DNA of 64,000 nucleotides from Manis javanica (Eukaryota > Chordata > Mammalia > Pholidota > Manidae), in contig NC_133174.1 in assembly GCF_040802235.1 (NCBI RefSeq), positions 106,955,647-107,019,646 on the forward strand. Reading direction: 5' to 3'. Under the pieces are notes generated by a model. The model saw nothing but the letters and a program-made list of their open reading frames with translations. It was not told the DNA's origin and made no database searches. This document shows positions 49,086 through 61,689 of this stretch, piece by piece (positions within the stretch are counted from its first letter, which is position 1; each line of letters opens with the position of its first letter). Made by a program: the position numbers and the translations under genes.

Positions 49086-50298
49086 TACAAATAAACATGA
49101 ATAACTTTTTACTGAATACATCTCCTTGGGCAAGGCAAACAAAAGCAAAAATGAACAAATGGGACTACATCAAACTAAAAAGATTCTGTACAGCAAAGGA
49201 CACCATCAGCAGAACAGAAAGGCATCCTACAGTATTGGAGAATATATTCATAAACAACATATCTGATAAGGGGTTAACAACCAAAATATATAAAGAGTTC
49301 ACACACCTCAACACCCAACAAATGAAAAACCCTATAGAAAATGGGTAGAGGATCTGAACAGACACTTCTCCAAAGGAGAAATTCAGATGGCCAACAGGCA
49401 CATGAAAAGATGCTCCACATCTCTAATTATCAGGGAAATACAAATTGAAATCACAATGAGATATCACCTCACACCACTTACAATGTCCAATATCCAAAAG
49501 ACAAGGAGCAACAAATGCTGGCAAGGATGTTGAGAAAGAGTAACCCTCCTACGCTGTTGGTGGGAATGTAAATTGGTACAACTGTTGTGGAAAGCAATAT
49601 GGAGGTTCCTCAAAAAACTAAAAGTGGAAATACCATTTGACCCACCGATTCCACTCCTAGGAATTTCCCCAAAGTAAACAAGATCCCTGATTCAAAAAGA
49701 CGTATGCACCCGTGTTTATCACAACACTGTTTACAATAGCCAAGGTATGGAAGCACCCTAAGTGTCCATCAGTAGATGAATGGATAAAGAAGATGTGGTA
49801 CATATACACAATGGAATATTATTTAGCCATAAGAAGAAAACAAATCCCACCATTTGCAACAACATGGATGGAGCTAGAGGGTATTATGCTCAGTGAAATA
49901 AGCCAAGTGGAGGACAAGTAACAAATGATTTCACTCATATGTGGAGTATAAGAACAAAGCAAAAACTGAAGGAACAAAGCAGCAGACTCACAGAACCCAA
50001 GAATGGACTAATAGTTACCAAAGAGGATGGGACTGGGGAGGGTGGGTAGGAAGGGAGGGATAAGGGGATTAAGGGGCATTATGATTAGCACACATAATGT
50101 AGGGGGATCACAGGGAAGGCAGTATAGCATGGAGAACACAAGTAGTGACTCTAGAGCATCTTACTACACTGATGGACAGTGACTGTAATGGGGTGTGTGT
50201 GGGGACTTGATAATATTGGTGAATGTAGTAAGCACAATATTGTTCATGTGAAACCTTCATAACATTGTATATCTATGATGCCTTAATAAAAAAAGATA
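49086..50298 (+). mobile_element. Second 5'-truncated L1, sense, directly behind the first
   Basis: It starts in the ORF2 C-terminal region (compare 47885 onward) and ends with a 3' UTR and ccttaataaaaaaa at 50281. It follows the tail of the first L1 with almost no spacer, so one inserted into the other's tail. Confidence 0.88.
49315..49350 (+). other. Frame break in the second L1
   Basis: The ORF2 C-terminal frame from 49097 ends at a TAG at 49346-49348 (MKNPIENG, then stop), confirming it is dead. Confidence 0.6.
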
Positions 50299-50659
50299 GT
50301 GTATCAATGATACTTTAATTTAAAAAAATAGCTTCTATTTGGGGATGAAGTGTTTTTCATCTTGTTATTATTGTCTTCTCAATAAAAAATTCCTATACAA
50401 TAAATTTAAAAAAGGGGGGTACTAGGAAGTGGCCACTGATGATAGGCGTCCATTCCAAGCCAAAGGGAGGCAGGGGTGGAGGAAGAATGGGCAGCATAGG
50501 CTGGCCAGGCAATGGTGGCTCCAGAAGAATACATCTCCAATTAGACTCCAGAACAAGGATGGCATTTTAGGGCCCATCCAAGATTATACCCACAGGGTCA
50601 TGGGGGCTATATTTCTGAATTAGTTAATGCCTTCTGATGCCTCCTCCACTTTACCCTCC

Positions 50660-50930
50660 TATTATTTTTTTTAAGCATCATTGATATACAGGTTTCACAT
50701 GAACAACATTATGGTTTCAACACTCACCCATATTATCAAGCCCACATCCCCCGCCCCCATTGCAGTCAGTCTATCATGATAGTAAGATACTATAGAGTCA
50801 TTACTTGTCTTCTCGGTATTGTATTGCCTTCCCTGTGATCTACCTAGATTGTGATTGCTAATTGTAGTGCTCCTTAATCACCTTCTCCCTCCTTCCATAG
50901 ACTCTCCTATTCTTAAACCAAGCCCTCAAT
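50660..50930 (-). mobile_element. L1 3' UTR fragment, antisense
   Basis: agtaagatactatagagtca and cttgtcttctcggtattgta match the L1 3' UTR at 13350-13400. It is a short 3' end only. Confidence 0.75.
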
Positions 50931-52655
50931 CAGAGAGAAAAAAAAGGATGGGTTTAGTGTATTGAGCAATTAATGTCATGATAAAAAAGCCTCACAACAT
51001 ACCACTCTTCATGCCATTGAGATTGTAAACTCCACTGAGAGAAGCTATTTCTTTATCAGTAATATATTTTAGTGAAGTTAACACTGCAGCCCCTTCCCTT
51101 AAGTTCACCCTTAGTAACCATCTACTGTATGCCAAACTTTCAACTAGACTTTTTACTTTGTCTCTCTCCTCACACCTTTAAAATTCTGTAATGTTTTTCC
51201 AGCTCTTGGCTGCAAGTCTAGCTGATGAACTGCATCCAGTGCCTGCAGTTAATGCTATGTCTGATAAGAGGATGAAGAAATGCAGGTATCACTCCAACAG
51301 CAGATCATCAGTTATCCAACTGATCTCTCTACTGTCTATGGATAGTGTCACCCTTGTTGTGGGGGAAGCTAAGCATGGTAAAAGCTCTCCAATCTAAAGT
51401 AAATGTTCAATAGGATTAGGTTGGATTTTTAAGTAAGTTTCCCCTCAAGGATATCTAAGCAGTCATTCATCCTCTGAAACCTCTTGATAATTAAAAAGAT
51501 GGGTCTGACAAGGAAAACCTGGTTTTTGAGGCCCAGGGGGTTGTGGCTTGTCTTACTGGGACATAAGAATTGCCAATGCCCTGGATATTGCCTTGGATAG
51601 TTTAGCCTATAGAGTTAAGGAAAATTTAACCAAACTGCGTCCAAATTCACCAAAACTCACCATCACCAGATCGGGAGCCATTTCCATCACTACACTCACA
51701 TACAAGCCATGGAGCAAAGCTAATAAACTCATCCTGGAATTTTTGTTTTTGACAAATACTCTCTTAATTCAACTCACAGTTTTCTGTGTTTTCAAATTCA
51801 AATAGTAGTCTTTTGACCTACAAATTAGTCATCATTGCCTGAGCAAAAGTATTAAAAATTATCACAGGTAAGAATCTGGTTTAAACTGAAAGCCTCTCCC
51901 CACCACCAAAAAAATATACCCTTAGGTGTTAGGAATTTCTCAAGACAATATTCACTCATAAAGTTCAATTTGTGCTCCATCTGCAAGGTGCATGTTTGTA
52001 TGCAGTTCTTCTCTAACCTTTTCATCCTTCCTAGCTCAGTGGAACTTTGTCCAAGTTGTTCATTTCCCGAGTTTCAGCACCAAAAATATGTTCGTTTGTT
52101 TTGATTTTTAGAAAAATTTCCAGTTTCCTTCCCACCCTTGACTATAATGCAAGTATGTTAGCAATGTTTTCAGACCAGCACATCAAGGAATTGCAGAAAA
52201 CCTAAATGTGGGGATGCTACTCTTTACTACAGACTAAACAAGGCACTTGAACTTTGCACCAGGCACTAAGACCCTGCATCAGTCTCAGCATAACTGAACA
52301 GACTTTAGTCACTCACATAGTGTGTTCTCTGTGTGTGAATTATTCCCTAAACACGTGCCTGAATTTGATAAATTCACTTATTGAGCTAACTTATGCCTAG
52401 TTTTGAATATTTTAAATAATTTAATACAGTTGAACCCTATCATAACCTAGGTCCTTGGAGTTTTAATGTGCAGTCACTTCCCAGATCAGACTGAGCCCCA
52501 CCAAGACTCAACACAAAAAGGCTCTGTGAAACATACATACCAGTGTTAGAAGGAGTTGAACTTTATTTATATTTAATTTTACACAAGGTATAGGAGAAGC
52601 AGTTTGGTTCCCAACATTTTGTTTCCTTTAGGAAATCATGTTCCTTTTGATAATG
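50931..52655. other. Unassigned interval
   Basis: No exon or recognised repeat was supported. Short open frames at 51191-51397 and 51548-51805 show no family features. It could include decayed retroviral or transposon sequence. Confidence 0.35.
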
Positions 52656-52676
52656 GGCAGGTTCCATAAACTGAGG

Positions 52677-53840
52677 TTTATTCTATTTCCATTCACCGAA
52701 GTTCTCAAAGTTCAAAACTTAGTTCCCAAACATGGAAAAAACAAAAACAACAACTTGAGAACATCTAGAACAAAAGTGCCCAAATACTACAGCAGGTTTT
52801 AGAATTGCTGCCCTGCCTGCTTAATCACTCTTTTCAGGTTTACTGCTGGCCTTGCTGGCTTCAGTCACATCCATAGGTATTGCAAGCTCCTTTCTGAGGG
52901 AGAAAAACCACAAACATCCAGTATTCAGAGTTGTGGATGAAATGAGATTACAATGAACATTTCATCTCATGCTTGTTTTCAATTTTATATGCCCCAGCAC
53001 ACATTTCTGTAATACCCAGCTCCAGGCTTTTAGCAACAATTTCCCTTTTTGTGCAGAATTTAAGGGAGTGCTGAAAAACTCAGTACTCAAGATTAATCAT
53101 TTTAATGTTATTTAAAAATCAAGACTAATGCACAAAACATTCCACAACCAAAATTACCAACATTTTAAATAAGGGCAAGATCTAAACCTGCACTTGCACA
53201 ATGGTGCCTCACCATGATTCAATTCTGATCCAATACAACGTTACTTAACAAAAACAGGAGCGTTGCCAAAGTCTCCTGACAGGATTCATTTATATACTGC
53301 ATGAAAATATTTACCTTGACGCCCCGTAGGCATCGAACCCCACCTCAGAGTTCACAGGCTGGCAGATCCCAGCGGCCTACAGCCCCCTCGGTAGCTTTGG
53401 CTCTGGAGGGGAGGGAAAGAGACCTGGGAGAGAGCAAAAGGCGTCCCAGGACGGCCGAGGCCTAGCCCTTGGGTCCTAGACAACTGGGTGCCTCCAGAGC
53501 AAGCCACTTACTGAGCGAACACATCGGGGTATTGAGTGCGTTGGAAGACGCTCTCCCAGCTCCTTCAGCTGCAACCCGGTGAACGGGTTTCGGTAGAAGT
53601 GTTGCTGCATGTCCTTGGGCTGCGGACCCTCGGTGGCCGTGTGGGCCAGCTCCAGCTGCTGCTGTGGGGACTCCTTGTCCCTGCTGCCGCCGCCCTTCTG
53701 GTTCTTGTCGTCCATGGGGCCAGGGTCCCGGCACCAACGTGGCCTTCTCCTTCAGCAGCTTCCTGCTCAGGTTCGGACCATTGACCCTCTTCGAGGGCTC
53801 CCCCCGGTTACAGTTACTGATACCATGGTAGACTTCGTAT
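52677..53840 (-). pseudogene. RHOX-family homeobox gene remnant
   Basis: Two exons lie on the minus strand. 53840-53512 (acceptor ttgtcctctacag, donor GCTCA|gtaagt) holds GPQPKDMQQ, then homeodomain helix 1 and loop ending TQYPDVFA. 52893-52821 (acceptor tctccctcag) continues KELAIPMDVTEA, then leaves homeodomain similarity and stops. The GPQP(E/K)(N/D)MQ...LE(S)VF.TQYPDV layout and the intron inside the homeodomain match RHOXF1-like genes. Breaks: one extra base in the C4 run at 53716-53719 (if translation begins upstream) and one extra G at 53555-53557, just before the helix 1-2 loop. Helix 3, which contacts DNA, is absent. AATAAA (minus) is at 52682-52677. Because it has introns it is not a processed copy. 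Confidence 0.78.
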
Positions 53841-53889
53841 CTGTAGAGGACAAAAGAGATCATGGCACTGGAGCTGCTAAGAAAAACAT

Positions 53890-55930
53890 TATTCTCAACT
53901 GTGACTTTTATTTCTTGTGATAATAATGAGTTATTATCAGTAAGTAGTAGCACCTATTTATTTAACTGGGGCAACTAGATATTCCTAAAACAGTAATTTG
54001 AAGCCATGAAGCTGAAAATCCATTGTCTCAACACTAAATATTGTTTCTTTTTGCAATAATGAGTCAGACCATAGATAACTATAGGACTTAGGTAATTTGT
54101 TTACTGTGGATTGCTAGAGAAAATCAGGAATCTATAAATCTGGAAGTTGAAAAACCATTCCTCACAACAATAATTCTTATCTCTTGTAGGAATAAAGATT
54201 TAGTACTATGGATAACTACTGGTAACCAGATAACTAGCTAACTACAGACAACTGTAGATAAGTAGCTGTAGCCAAAATATGGAAAGTGCAATATTTTCAA
54301 CCCCAAATTCTTATTTCTCATGGAAATTATGCATCATTAGTATGGATAATTAGTAGTACCAGGTAACTAGTTTACCAGATATCTAGAACAGTGACTGTAG
54401 GACACTGGAAAACATGCTCTTTTCACTTCTTATTTTTTGAATATTCAGTTAGCAATGTAGATAATGACAGTTTACTTAGGTAAGAGTAAAATAGGAATAA
54501 CCATGTAAAAGCAGAATAAATACTTGAAGCCAGAAGTCTAAAAACATTCTCCTTAAATGCTGGTTTTAATCAAAACCACAATGAGATACCACTTCACACC
54601 TAGTAGGGAAGGCTATTAGCAACAAAATAGAAAATGAGAAGCATTGGCAAGGAAGTGAAGAAATTGGAACCTTGTGCATTACTGGTGGGAATGTAAATGG
54701 TACAGTCACTGTGGAAAACAGTATGGAGGTTCCTCAAAAAATGAAACAGAGCTACCATATGATCCAGCAGTTCCACTTCTGGATATGTAACCTAAACAAC
54801 TGAGAGCAGGGACTTGAGCAGATACTTGTATTAACATGTTCATAGCAGCAGTACTCACAGCAGCCAAAAGATGGAAACAACCCAAATGTCCATTGATAGG
54901 TGAATGGGTAAACAAAATGTGGTATATACATACAATAGAATATTACTCATCCTTAAAAAGGAAGGAAATTCTGACACATGCTACCACAGGGATGAACCTT
55001 GAAGACATTAAGCTAAGTGAAATAAGTCAGACACAAAAGGACAAATATTGTATGATTCCATTTATAGAGACAGAAAGTGGAATATGGTAGTTCCCAGGGG
55101 CTGGGAGAAGTCGTGCTGGGGAGTTAGTATTTAATGGGTAAGGAGTTTCAGCCTGGGAAGGTAAAAGAGTTCTGGAGATGGATGGTGGTGATGGTTGCAA
55201 AACAGTATCAGTGTACTTAATGCCACTGAACTGTATGCTTAAAAGTGGTTTACAAAGCAGTTATTTATGTGTATTTTTTGACAAAATAATATTAGTCTTA
55301 ATTCTTGTTGGAATCATGATTTTGTGCTATGGATATTGGCACTCAGTATCCTTATGTAGAGATATATAGAATAAGTAATTCAAGTTAGGAGCTTAAATGT
55401 AGGGTCTTTTGGACAGTAAATTCTTTTTCTCCTGGTGGGTGAATGAGTTAATAATGTAGATGAATAATGTACTTAGGTAAGTAATTACCTAAAGAATATT
55501 AGTGTAAGGAGATGAATCCTTGAATTGGAAAACATATACATCTCAACCTAACTTTTTATTTCATGCTGAAAGAATTCATAAACCTGAGATGAATAGTGGC
55601 ACACAGGTAATTAGTTTACAGGAGATATCTAGAAATAACTATGAATACTAGATGTATTAGGAATATTTGGAAGCTAAAAAAGACCTTCTTAAATCTAAAT
55701 TCTTATTTCTTTTGCAATAATGAGCTAGTACTATAGATATATAGGGGGACCTAGATGATTAACTATAGATAATTAGTGATACCTTGAATAGTCAGTCCAA
55801 ACCAGGAAGGTGAAGACCACAGTCATTTTATGTGTAAATTCTTATTTCTTATTCTAATAATAAGTTAACTGTACAGCTATCCAGTGGGATCTAGGTAATT
55901 TGTTAACTAGAGCTACCTAAAGTAAACCAG
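53890..55930. repeat. Degenerate tandem array, period about 130 bp
   Basis: A phrase like aattcttatttctt..aataatgag.tagtactatagataacta recurs at about 53905, 54040, 54171, 54306, 54427, then, after an L1, at 55299, 55420, 55551, 55700 and 55838. Spacing is 121-149 bp. Each unit also carries a ggtaatt.gttta and a tctagaaa-like phrase. Copies are strongly diverged. No known family was recognised. Confidence 0.75.
54565..55275 (+). mobile_element. Old L1 3' fragment inside the tandem array
   Basis: aaccacaatgagataccact, a decayed ORF2 end (GGNVNGTVTVENSMEVPQ type at 54690-54730) and a 3' UTR like that at 4840-5130 show L1. It splits one array unit. Confidence 0.8.
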
Positions 55931-57224
55931 AAAAATGAGTTGGTACCTTTTCAAGGGATTTCTGGGCTGACCAAGGAAAAATATATGACCACAAGGTGGC
56001 GGTAGAACATACAAGTTTTATTTGGGTGAGGTTTTGACAGCTTTGCGTGGCCAAGTCTTTCACAGCGTCAGGCTGTCCAGAGGCTAAGGCTCGTGGGTGC
56101 CAACTTTTGGAAGGGAAGGAATGTAAGTTAACTCCTGAGGCAGAAGGGGATCAGGTAGGGGCCTTACATGTCTAGGCAATGTCATTTACCAGCACGTTGG
56201 AAAGCACCTGGGTCACAGCACCAAAGAGTGCTGTGTATTTTGGTTTCAAAATACATATAATTAAAATATGAGTACTGGCATGATCTAAAGTAATTTATTT
56301 ATGCCAAGGTATTGGTTTCAAGATACTATTTCCTACTGAAAGAATCAGGGTTCCTTGGTGAAATGGCTGATTTCAGGTTGAGGGCAAGAAAAGTGTAAGA
56401 GTTACTCAGGAAATTTTTCTGTTCCAGAAAACAAGTATATGCTCAAAGACCAATGCGGTCATGCCAAAAGGAATCAGAAACAGTTTAAAGGGGTTTCTGT
56501 TAGCAAAATCTGGGACAACTTGACTACCAAAAAGAATAGAAATAAAGAATTAAAAAACCCAATCAATATGTAATACACTGGCTTAAAAACACATGAGTCC
56601 ATAATGAAAGAGAGGGAGAGGAAGGGAGAGAAAATATGGGGAGAGATAAAAAGAAAGATTTCTTTTTAAAAGAATACCAACTTGTAAATACATAAAGGAG
56701 AAACAACATCAGTATTTAGTATGTATTCTTGTCAAAATGTGTAATCTCAATTGATTCAATTACATTTCTAGGTCTACCCTGCAGTTGATTTGAGCAGGGG
56801 ACATTGGAACAAATTAAATGACACCATAATAAAACTAACAGAGTAATCCAGGGGGTGGGACAATCTACAAGACAGCTTTTCAAAAAGCCAGTGTCATGGG
56901 GAAACAAGGTGGGAAACAGATGTGTTGTAGATCAAAATAACTTGAAGAGACATAATATCTAAATGCAACACAAATACAAAGCATGAACTAGATACCTATT
57001 CTAAAAATAACCATAAAAGACACTTGCAACAATTGGGAAATCTGAATATGGACCAGATAGATGATGATATTATTACATTATTAAAAAAATTTTTTAGATG
57101 AGGTAATAGCATTGTAGTTATATAGGTTAGATGTACTAATAGCATTGTGGTTAAAGAGATGTTAGTGTTGTCATATTTCTAATCTGTCTCCTGAACCTTT
57201 CAAAAATAAGTTACAGTTGTCATG
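55931..57224. other. Unassigned, possibly part of an LTR on the minus strand
   Basis: Around 56015 the minus strand has AATAAAACTTGTATGTTC, which could be the end of an old LTR, but no partner or boundary was found. 56560-56690 is purine-rich (agagagggagaggaagggag). No coding exon was recognised. Confidence 0.35.
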
Positions 57225-57780
57225 ATACCTATAGCTCCCTGTACCATCCCCAGGTTGAGAGTGAGTGGGACCTATGGTTTGCTTCTCACCAACAGAATAT
57301 GGCAAGTGTAATGGGAATGTCACTGCTGTGATTATGTTGCCTTATACAAGACTCTGCGTGAGCACACTGGGGAAAGAGACCCCCTTGCTGCTCAGAAGAA
57401 GTAAGTGCCCATGATGTGAGATTGCCTGTGCTGTGGGCCTCATGGCAAGGAACTTCAAGCAGCCCTTAGGAGCAAAGAGGGGCCCTTGGCAGACAGGCAG
57501 CTAGCAAATGGGGACCTCAGTCCTAAAATCACAAGGAAATGAATTCTGCCAACAACCTGAGTGAGCTTGGGAGTGGATGCTTCCCCAGTTGAGTTTCTGT
57601 GCTCTCCGTGCTATGGCTAACTGACACCTTGATTACAGGCTATGAGACTGAACAGAGGACCAGTTAAGCCATGCCCAGGTTGCTGACACAGGGAACCCAT
57701 GAGATAATAAATTTTTGTTAAGTTTAAGCAGCTGAATTTGTGGTAATTTGTTATGCAGCAATAGAAAATGAACACACAGG
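57225..57780 (+). mobile_element. MLT1-type LTR (ERVL-MaLR)
   Basis: The 3' end (gtaatttgttatgcagcaat, agaaaatgaacaca) and the start (tgggacctatggtttgcttc, accaacagaatatggcaagt) fit the MLT1 consensus layout. An AATAAA-like taataaatttttgtt is at 57708. Confidence 0.8.
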
Positions 57781-57897
57781 CTGCAATGGGCTGAGCCAAG
57801 ATCCAAATATGTGGGTGTAAAGGCCTAAGTTTCCTTACCATTATCTAGATGAAGTTTCATCTCTTCCTATGCCAACAAGTGATGGCTTTCTGGATTG

Positions 57898-58367
57898 TCA
57901 TGTGGTGGATGTATTTGGAAGGAAGGAACTAGACTCAGTGTCTCAGGGAAGTCAGATATAGTGAGACGAGAACCAAAGTCAAGAAAGCAAAGTAAGTTTC
58001 AGTGCACCCTGCAGAGAGTAACAGAGCGAGCCTGCCTAAGGTGAGACAGGCCCAGATCCTCATTCTGAGGCTTCTTTTATGTGGTTTTGGCAGGGCAGAG
58101 AGGTCTGTAATTGACAGCTGTCAGCTCTCTAGGCTTGTTCTGATTGGTGAAATGAGGACAGAGGCTGTGCTGTGCCTGTGCTTCTGATGTTTCTTATCTG
58201 GGGAGACCCTGGGCACTTCCTGAGTCACTTTTAGACCCTGTGGCTTCATCTGATTAACTCTCTGAGTCATTTCTGACTCTCTGGCTCTATCTAATCAACT
58301 CCCTGAGTCATTTTTGGAGGGTGCTCTCTCCTTTTCATCCCACTCATTTCTGTCTTTCTGCCTAACA
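57898..58367 (-). repeat. 3' LTR of a class I endogenous retrovirus
   Basis: On the minus strand a purine run (TTGAGGGGGGAA, 58379-58368) is followed by TGTTAGG, a standard polypurine tract/LTR start. Repeated GACTCA-type motifs (U3-like) and an ACATAAAAG TATA-like box (about 58085) follow. The distal end is set at TGACA (about 57898) and is uncertain because the 5' LTR lies outside the window. Confidence 0.7.
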
Positions 58368-58395
58368 TTCCCCCCTCAAGCATCTGGGACCCAAA

Positions 58396-60030
58396 TTACT
58401 GGGATGAGGGGTGATGACCGCTCTGGCTGCTTCCTGCTAGTGAGGGACAGTGTGGTAATTTGGGTCCTTCTGCTTGCTGACTGTTGGGATAGTGGAGATT
58501 AGGATAGTAAGGGTGCCCATCTAGGGGTCCCAGGAAGACAGCTAATTCATCAGTTGGTAATGGTTTGAATCCTCGTGACAACAGGACTTTGGCCTCAATG
58601 GACTTTAGTCTGGAAGAAACAAATTTATTTAAGAGATTTAGTAAGCATGGTCCAAACAGTAGGGCTAGAAGCATCAGCAAGGGTCCTGCTAAGGGAAGCA
58701 GCCAGGATGCCTAGTTCCAAATTTGGGACCAGTTGACCCCAGGATTCCAATAGTTGTTGTCAGATTCTGGAGGCACAGTCAGAAAGCTTTTGGACAGTGT
58801 AACTAGGCCAGATTGGTTAGCATGAAAACAACATTCTTCATCTAGAAAGAGGCACAAGCCTCCCTTTTCAGTGGTCAGGAGGTCCGATCCTCTTCTGTTT
58901 CGAAGAGTGACTGCTGCTAAGGAGTCTGTCTGATTTGAACAGGTGTAATACTCTGGGCAATTTATTCTAGGTGTCAGAAAAATCTTTGGACAGACTTTGG
59001 TAACATGACAGTGAGATAGTTAGTCTAGCTATGCTAGTGCTTAGTCCCATGGTGATTCCTAAGCCTATTAAGAGAGGAATGAGCTGTACAGCTCATTTAG
59101 CTCTTACATGAAAGGACAGAGGAATGGTCAGTGATTGGTTATTAGGGATTATGTCAATGTCTGGGGCCAGGTGGACTAGGGTACAGGTCCCAGTCCAATT
59201 AGCTGGGAGGCACAAATAGGTATTTAATCTGCATAACAAAAAGACTCTGTGCTTTTTGAGGCAGAAGTTGGTTTTGATGGAAAATAAGTGGGTGAGCTTG
59301 TTATTTTCATTTTCCCAGGTGGATAGGGCCCCCACTAATACAACTCAAGTTAAGGATTAAAAAGGATCCTGAGGTGTGTAGTGGATTGCTCCAGAAGTTT
59401 TGTTTTCCCATTGTATAAAATTCCTTTTGGTATCTATTAGAACCCACTCAGAAGAATTTTCATAAGTGGGGACTAGTAGGCATTCATGTTGAGTGAGGTA
59501 GGAACATATTTCCCAAGGAAAAAGATCGATACAAGAGGCAGGTCTGCCTTGGCAATATCCTGACTGCATATTTTTTGATGTATTGGTCCATAAGGAAGGT
59601 TTTCATGAAAAAAAAAGGGGGCTGCTTGAGTGGCTTGATAATTGGCATGGCTGCTTGAGGGCTTGATCTCTAAGGTGAGGTTACAAAGGTGCTCCTCAAA
59701 CTCTCCTAACTTTTGGCCTGAAGTTCGAAATCTTTTGATGCAAAGTGGTGCCTGAAAATTAAGTTTAGTGTGGGACGTTATTGGTCCCCAGACAGGCAGG
59801 TCAGTAGTGGAGGCCTGAGTTAAATTGTCTAAATAGGGTCAGAAGAGTTGGACTGCTCTTCCTGTAATTGTTATTTTTGTATATTCACTAATTTGGAAGT
59901 CATAAAGACTATTTAAATTTATTAGTTGGAAGGGGCTTCCCCCTTGGTACTTGTAATGGAGGGTCATAGTAAGGTTAGGCCATAAGCGAATTGGAACTGG
60001 AGCAGCTGTGTACTTGGTAGATAGAGACAT
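58396..60030 (-). pseudogene. ERV env, broken
   Basis: Fragments 60030-59839, 59569-59357, 59335-59093 and 58680-58396 lie in env order. The first three are surface-subunit-like, with N-X-S/T sites and paired Cys. The last is membrane-anchor-like, with a hydrophobic stretch at its start and a charged tail. The codon at the surface/transmembrane cleavage site (about 59099-59093) is a stop. The transmembrane ectodomain, including the region at about 58930-58840 that matches the usual immunosuppressive-peptide position, is present in pieces between frames. The stop of the last fragment abuts the polypurine tract. Confidence 0.78.
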
Positions 60031-60639
60031 ATCCAGCAGTCACATGCTCATTGAGGATTGGTAATATTTAAAAGGTGAGGTGTTAAGTTGAGGGTTTTAT
60101 GGAGGTATCCTATATCCATAAATTATTTTAGGGGTAGCCCATGGCTGGTTATGTGCCAGGGAATGAGAGTAAGTTTGAAAGCAAAGGCCGGTGAGTTTGC
60201 CCAAAGGGGAAGTCTTGGGAGTTTCATAGCTTAAGTATTGATTATGGTATAGTAGTATTGGTTATAGTATAATTAGTTTTATTCCACTTTTGAAGAGCTA
60301 AGCTTAAGCACAGGGACCAAGCTGTATCTCCACAGACATGAGACAGAAGAGCCCAAGGGAGGGAAAATGCCCAAAGAAAAAAACAATAAGGCAAATAAAG
60401 TTAACTGACAATTTGTGAGTTCAGTCATGAGTGACTGATCTTATTTGGGTAGCTGTCATCTGAAAAGAAATCTTAAGTCTTCTAGTGGTTTGCAGGTAGA
60501 GCTGGGGTCCCGGGTAATACTGTCCTTTGTGGTGGTTTCTTTCCAAGGTTTCACTCGCTAGTGATGTGTCCAGCTGGCGACTCCAGGGACCTTGACAGCT
60601 GAAGGGGTGGACATAAGGACAGGGTAGGGTCCTTTTCAA

Positions 60640-61450
60640 ATGGGCTGTAGCTAAGATTGAGGTGACCCATCTTTCCAGACTTTGATGAGGACCTGGATCC
60701 CTGGGCTGTACAGAGGATTGTCCTCTGATTGATTAGAGACTGGGACTTGGGTAAGTCCAAATTCTCTCAGAGCCTGTTGGAACTGATGTATAGAGTAGCA
60801 TATTATAATAAGGCACTGGCCTTAGGATCTAATAAAAGGTCAGTGTATAAGAAAAGCTGTCAATAGATGGCTTCAAATGAACTGAAAGTAAGATGGGCCT
60901 TTGGAGCTACTTGAACTCTTAATAAGGCTGTGGGTAGAACTCTGACCCAATTTAGGGAGGTTTCTTGTACTAACTTTTGAATAGTAGCCTTAAGGGTCTT
61001 GATTAGCTCATTCTACTTGCCCATAAGATTGGGGTCTCCAGGCACAATGTAAGTGGTAGGAGATGTCCAGAGCTTGTAAAATAAGTTGGGTAACTTGGGA
61101 TGTTAAGGCAGGGCCATTGTCACTCTGGAGTGATTTTGGGAGCCCAAACCATAGAATGATTTCATGTAGTAGAGTTTTTGCCACTTCCCTAGCCTTTTCT
61201 GTCCATGTAGGAAAGGCTTCTATCCACCCAGTAAAGGTGTCTATATATACCAGGAGAAATCTATATCCTTGGCATAGAGACATTTGGGTAAAGTCTAATT
61301 TCTCATCTTCTCCTGGATAAGATCCTTGCCATTGAAGAGGCTGTACTAGATGGGGCTGTGGCTTTCCTTGTGTATTGTTAACTGTACAGAGACGAATAAG
61401 CCTTGGCTACTTGTTTGATGGTATTTGTTAGCCTCCTACTGGTAAACAGG
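60640..61450 (-). pseudogene. ERV integrase, broken
   Basis: At 61283-61008 the core domain shows YIDTFTGWIEAFP (first catalytic Asp), LQSDNGPAL (second Asp) and YGQVE (Glu), so the D,D,E residues are all readable. A stop follows directly after the Glu. The remaining C-terminal part is in other frames. Confidence 0.85.
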
Positions 61451-61689
61451 CAGCTGACTAGTGTAGTAAAAGCTGGCTGTCCAATATGGGTGGCATCATG
61501 TAGTGATTTGATGATTTTCCATTGCAAACTTTGGGGTAGGAAAAGGAGGCTGTCTCTGGTGAGCCACCCATTAGCCTGTAAAGTATATACCTGTCGCTAT
61601 CTCCAAGTTCTCTCTTCCTCAGTGTACTGAGGTGTTGGAAGGCTAGTGGAGGGAAAGAGGCCACCCTCAAAAGAGTATCCTGAGGCTGA

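Noticed and set aside
50500..53300. tRNA genes or CRISPR-like arrays
   Set aside because: No cloverleaf or spaced direct repeats with unique spacers were seen here or elsewhere in the window.
53462..53953. 163-residue minus-strand frame through the RHOX-like exon
   Set aside because: It follows the exon frame only up to the C4 run, then translates the RHOX sequence out of frame. It also starts in the intron before the acceptor.
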